Part shown: positions 62,911-64,000 of the stretch, in pieces | How positions within the stretch are numbered: the first letter of the stretch is position 1 | Layout of the letters: every line of letters begins with the position of its first letter | NCBI RefSeq assembly: GCF_003855395.1 | Contig: NZ_CP034015.1 | Location: 2,552,001 to 2,616,000, forward strand | Source of the DNA: Shewanella livingstonensis | GTDB lineage: Bacteria; Pseudomonadota; Gammaproteobacteria; Enterobacterales; Shewanellaceae | DNA: 64,000 nt | Reading direction: 5' to 3' | Made by a program: the position numbers and the translations under genes | Notes under the pieces: generated by a model | What the model was told of the DNA's origin: nothing | The model's database searches: none | Seen by the model: only the letters and a program-made list of their open reading frames with translations

Positions 62911-63499
62911 CCACAAAAAATACTTAGGCGACCTTATCGGCGGAAGCTTAATGATAAGAGAAAGTCAGATCATTGCTGATTTATTATTAAAAGCCACAAC
63001 AAGCGAGCAATGGAACGAAGCGATTATCGAAAATAATATCCTTCAAAAACCTTCAGCAGCTTCTGCAAAACGTAATGCAGCCACCATAAAAAAGCGTTTA
63101 CAGGGCTTAGATAAAGCATTCTTAGAAAAATTGGCTTACAGCGGTACTGAGGAAGCGACACAACTCATGTTTGCAGCAACTTTAATCAATTCTACATTGC
63201 TTGCAGACTTCATGAGAAGCATAGTAAGCGATGCCAAACGGATGTTTAGAGAAACGTTAAATGTAGATGATTGGCAACATTTTTGGGAAGGAAAAACAAG
63301 GCAGTACCCAACACTTGGTGATATATCAGTATCTTCAACATATAAGGTGTCTCAAGTAGCATTTAAGCTATTAGTAGATGCAGGGTATTTAGAAAGCACC
63401 CAACATAAGCGTTTCCTCAATGTTTATATTTCTCCAGATGTAAGGCAGATACTCTTAAACCTTAATCGTGATGATATCGTAAGAGCAATGGAGCCATAA
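62903..63499 (+). CDS. brxA: BREX protein BrxA (DUF1819)
   Basis: This 198-residue protein is the normal length for BrxA. The start KYLGDLIGGSLMIRESQIIA, then NILQKPSAASAKRNAATIKK and RLQGLDKAFLEKLA, and the late WEGKTRQYPTLGDISVSSTY are typical of the DUF1819 family, a small DNA-binding protein of type I BREX anti-phage systems. It appears intact. It follows the broken brxR and precedes a truncated brxB, so the system it served is gone. Confidence 0.88.
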   Translation: MTDHKKYLGDLIGGSLMIRESQIIADLLLKATTSEQWNEAIIENNILQKPSAASAKRNAATIKKRLQGLDKAFLEKLAYSGTEEATQLMFAATLINSTLLADFMRSIVSDAKRMFRETLNVDDWQHFWEGKTRQYPTLGDISVSSTYKVSQVAFKLLVDAGYLESTQHKRFLNVYISPDVRQILLNLNRDDIVRAMEP

Positions 63500-63505
63500 T
63501 CAGGT

Positions 63506-63853
63506 ATGCAAACTTTACAACAATTACAACAACGTCTTGACCAAGTTCAAGAAAAGTTAAAAAGTGATGCATTTCTGACAAACAAAGAACTTGGTGGAGA
63601 AATCGGCTTTTACATTTTTGATTATGCACCAGAGCATGAACTTGCAGTAAGAGACCATTTAGCGCTGATTACGAAAAAGTTAACCACTCGAGCAGAAATC
63701 ACCGGTAAGCAATTTGTCTGCATTAACTTATTCGAAATGATAATTGAGTTACTTAAATCACGAAAATTGTTAGATAGGGCCTATCAAATGCAATTTGAAA
63801 AAGGTGATGATGCACTTTTCAAGGCGAAGGCTTACTCACACAACGAACAATAG
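63506..63853 (+). pseudogene. brxB: BREX protein BrxB (DUF1788), truncated
   Basis: The 115-residue frame matches the N-terminal half of BrxB (about 200 residues in intact systems): LGGEIGFYIFDYAPEHELAV, FVCINLFEMIIELLKSRKLL and QFEKGDDALFKAK. Similarity stops at about residue 108 and a short unrelated tail (YSHNEQ) follows. All later BREX genes (brxC, pglX, pglZ, brxL) are absent, and a host-type gene on the other strand starts 5 bases on. This is a deletion breakpoint. Confidence 0.85.
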
Positions 63854-63858
63854 GGGGC

Positions 63859-64000
63859 TTAGTTCCACTTAAAACGCCAGCTAGCCAAACCAAGTGTGAC
63901 ACATGTGATTAATGCTAATGGCCATAAGTGATGAAATATCGCAAAAAAGTCAGCGCCATCAATAATCACTGCACGGTTCGCGTCGTTCATGTGCGTTAAT
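63859..64000 (-). CDS. ABC-2 type transporter permease, C-terminal end, runs off the window
   Basis: The last 46 codons on the minus strand read NRAVIIDGADFFAIFHHLWP, LALITCVTLGLASWRF, KWN, stop. A final membrane helix followed by a basic WRFK end is the usual C-terminus of ABC-2 permeases of the YbhR/YhhJ kind. Only this end is visible, so the assignment is modest. It marks the host chromosome on the right side of the island. Confidence 0.6.
   Translation of the reverse strand, partial: LTHMNDANRAVIIDGADFFAIFHHLWPLALITCVTLGLASWRFKWN

Larger units (their letters stand above)
52366..63853. mobile_element. genomic island at tRNA-Val with two recombinase modules and BREX remnant
   Basis: The left boundary is where tRNA-Val identity stops at 52365. 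The right boundary is where brxB similarity stops, just before the ABC permease end at 63859. In between are a three-gene recombinase operon (52570-58771), an excisionase-integrase-HD module with a divergent repressor (58851-61845) and a decayed BREX defence locus (61997-63853). No matching tRNA half is seen at the right end, so the original att site there has been lost and the unit is probably composite and immobile as a whole. Confidence 0.65.

Noticed and set aside
1..64000. CRISPR array
   Set aside because: No regularly spaced direct repeats with unique spacers were seen anywhere in the window.

Overview
The window looks like a chromosomal segment from a marine gammaproteobacterium of the Alteromonadales, most like Shewanella. 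The reasons are the AT-leaning codon use, the TonB-dependent receptors, the pentose gene set (xylA, xylB, a LacI-type regulator, a GPH symporter, GH43 and GH10 enzymes) and the tRNA-Val(GAC) sequence. The genus is an inference from gene content; no rRNA is present.

Layout. (1) 1-5.9 kb, minus strand: a TonB-dependent receptor followed by a nitroreductase, an alpha/beta hydrolase, a DUF2855 protein and the start of a bile-acid/sodium-symporter family protein. This is probably an uptake and catabolism cluster of unknown substrate. (2) 6.4-8.2 kb: an acyl-CoA dehydrogenase. (3) 8.4-14.3 kb, minus strand: a heavy-metal RND efflux system (czcC, czcB, czcA order) headed by a small Cys/His-rich CzcI-like protein. 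(4) 14.5-17.1 kb: a DUF885 protein and a flavin reductase. (5) 17.1-18.3 kb: a MITE-like element, then decayed gene fragments. (6) 18.3-51.1 kb: a large xylan/xylose utilisation locus. (7) 51.1-63.85 kb: a mobile region at a damaged tRNA-Val cluster. (8) The right edge holds the end of an ABC-2 permease.

Xylan locus. Three GH10 xylanases (one secreted, two lipoproteins, one of these with four C-terminal carbohydrate-binding-like repeats) should cut xylan outside the cytoplasm. A large TonB receptor and a GPH symporter would import oligomers, and two cytoplasmic GH43 enzymes would release xylose or arabinose. An MFS sugar porter imports free xylose, which XylA, XylB and transaldolase pass into the pentose phosphate pathway. 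Two regulators are encoded. A LacI-type protein fits the perfect palindrome TGTTAGCGCTAACA, found at three places beside the xylose genes. A NUDIX-winged-helix protein with a degenerate Nudix box is the best candidate reader of a second motif, TAGTC-N5-GACTA. I found that motif upstream of the GPH symporter, the TonB receptor and all three GH10 genes. Behind the receptor sits a conserved but poorly understood set: two tryptophan-halogenase-like flavoproteins, SapC, a DUF6445 protein and a ThuA-domain protein.

Traces of history. At 17.5-18.3 kb there is a relict copy of the xylB/dehydrogenase divergent promoter, with fragments of xylB, a PHP phosphatase and the dehydrogenase. Its LacI operator is still perfect and lies upstream of the MFS transporter. 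The mobile region holds an IS3-family remnant, one intact and two broken tRNA-Val copies, an overlapping three-gene operon with two very large tyrosine-recombinase-like proteins, a second excisionase-integrase-HD module with a divergent repressor, and a decayed BREX locus (brxR pseudogene, brxA, truncated brxB).
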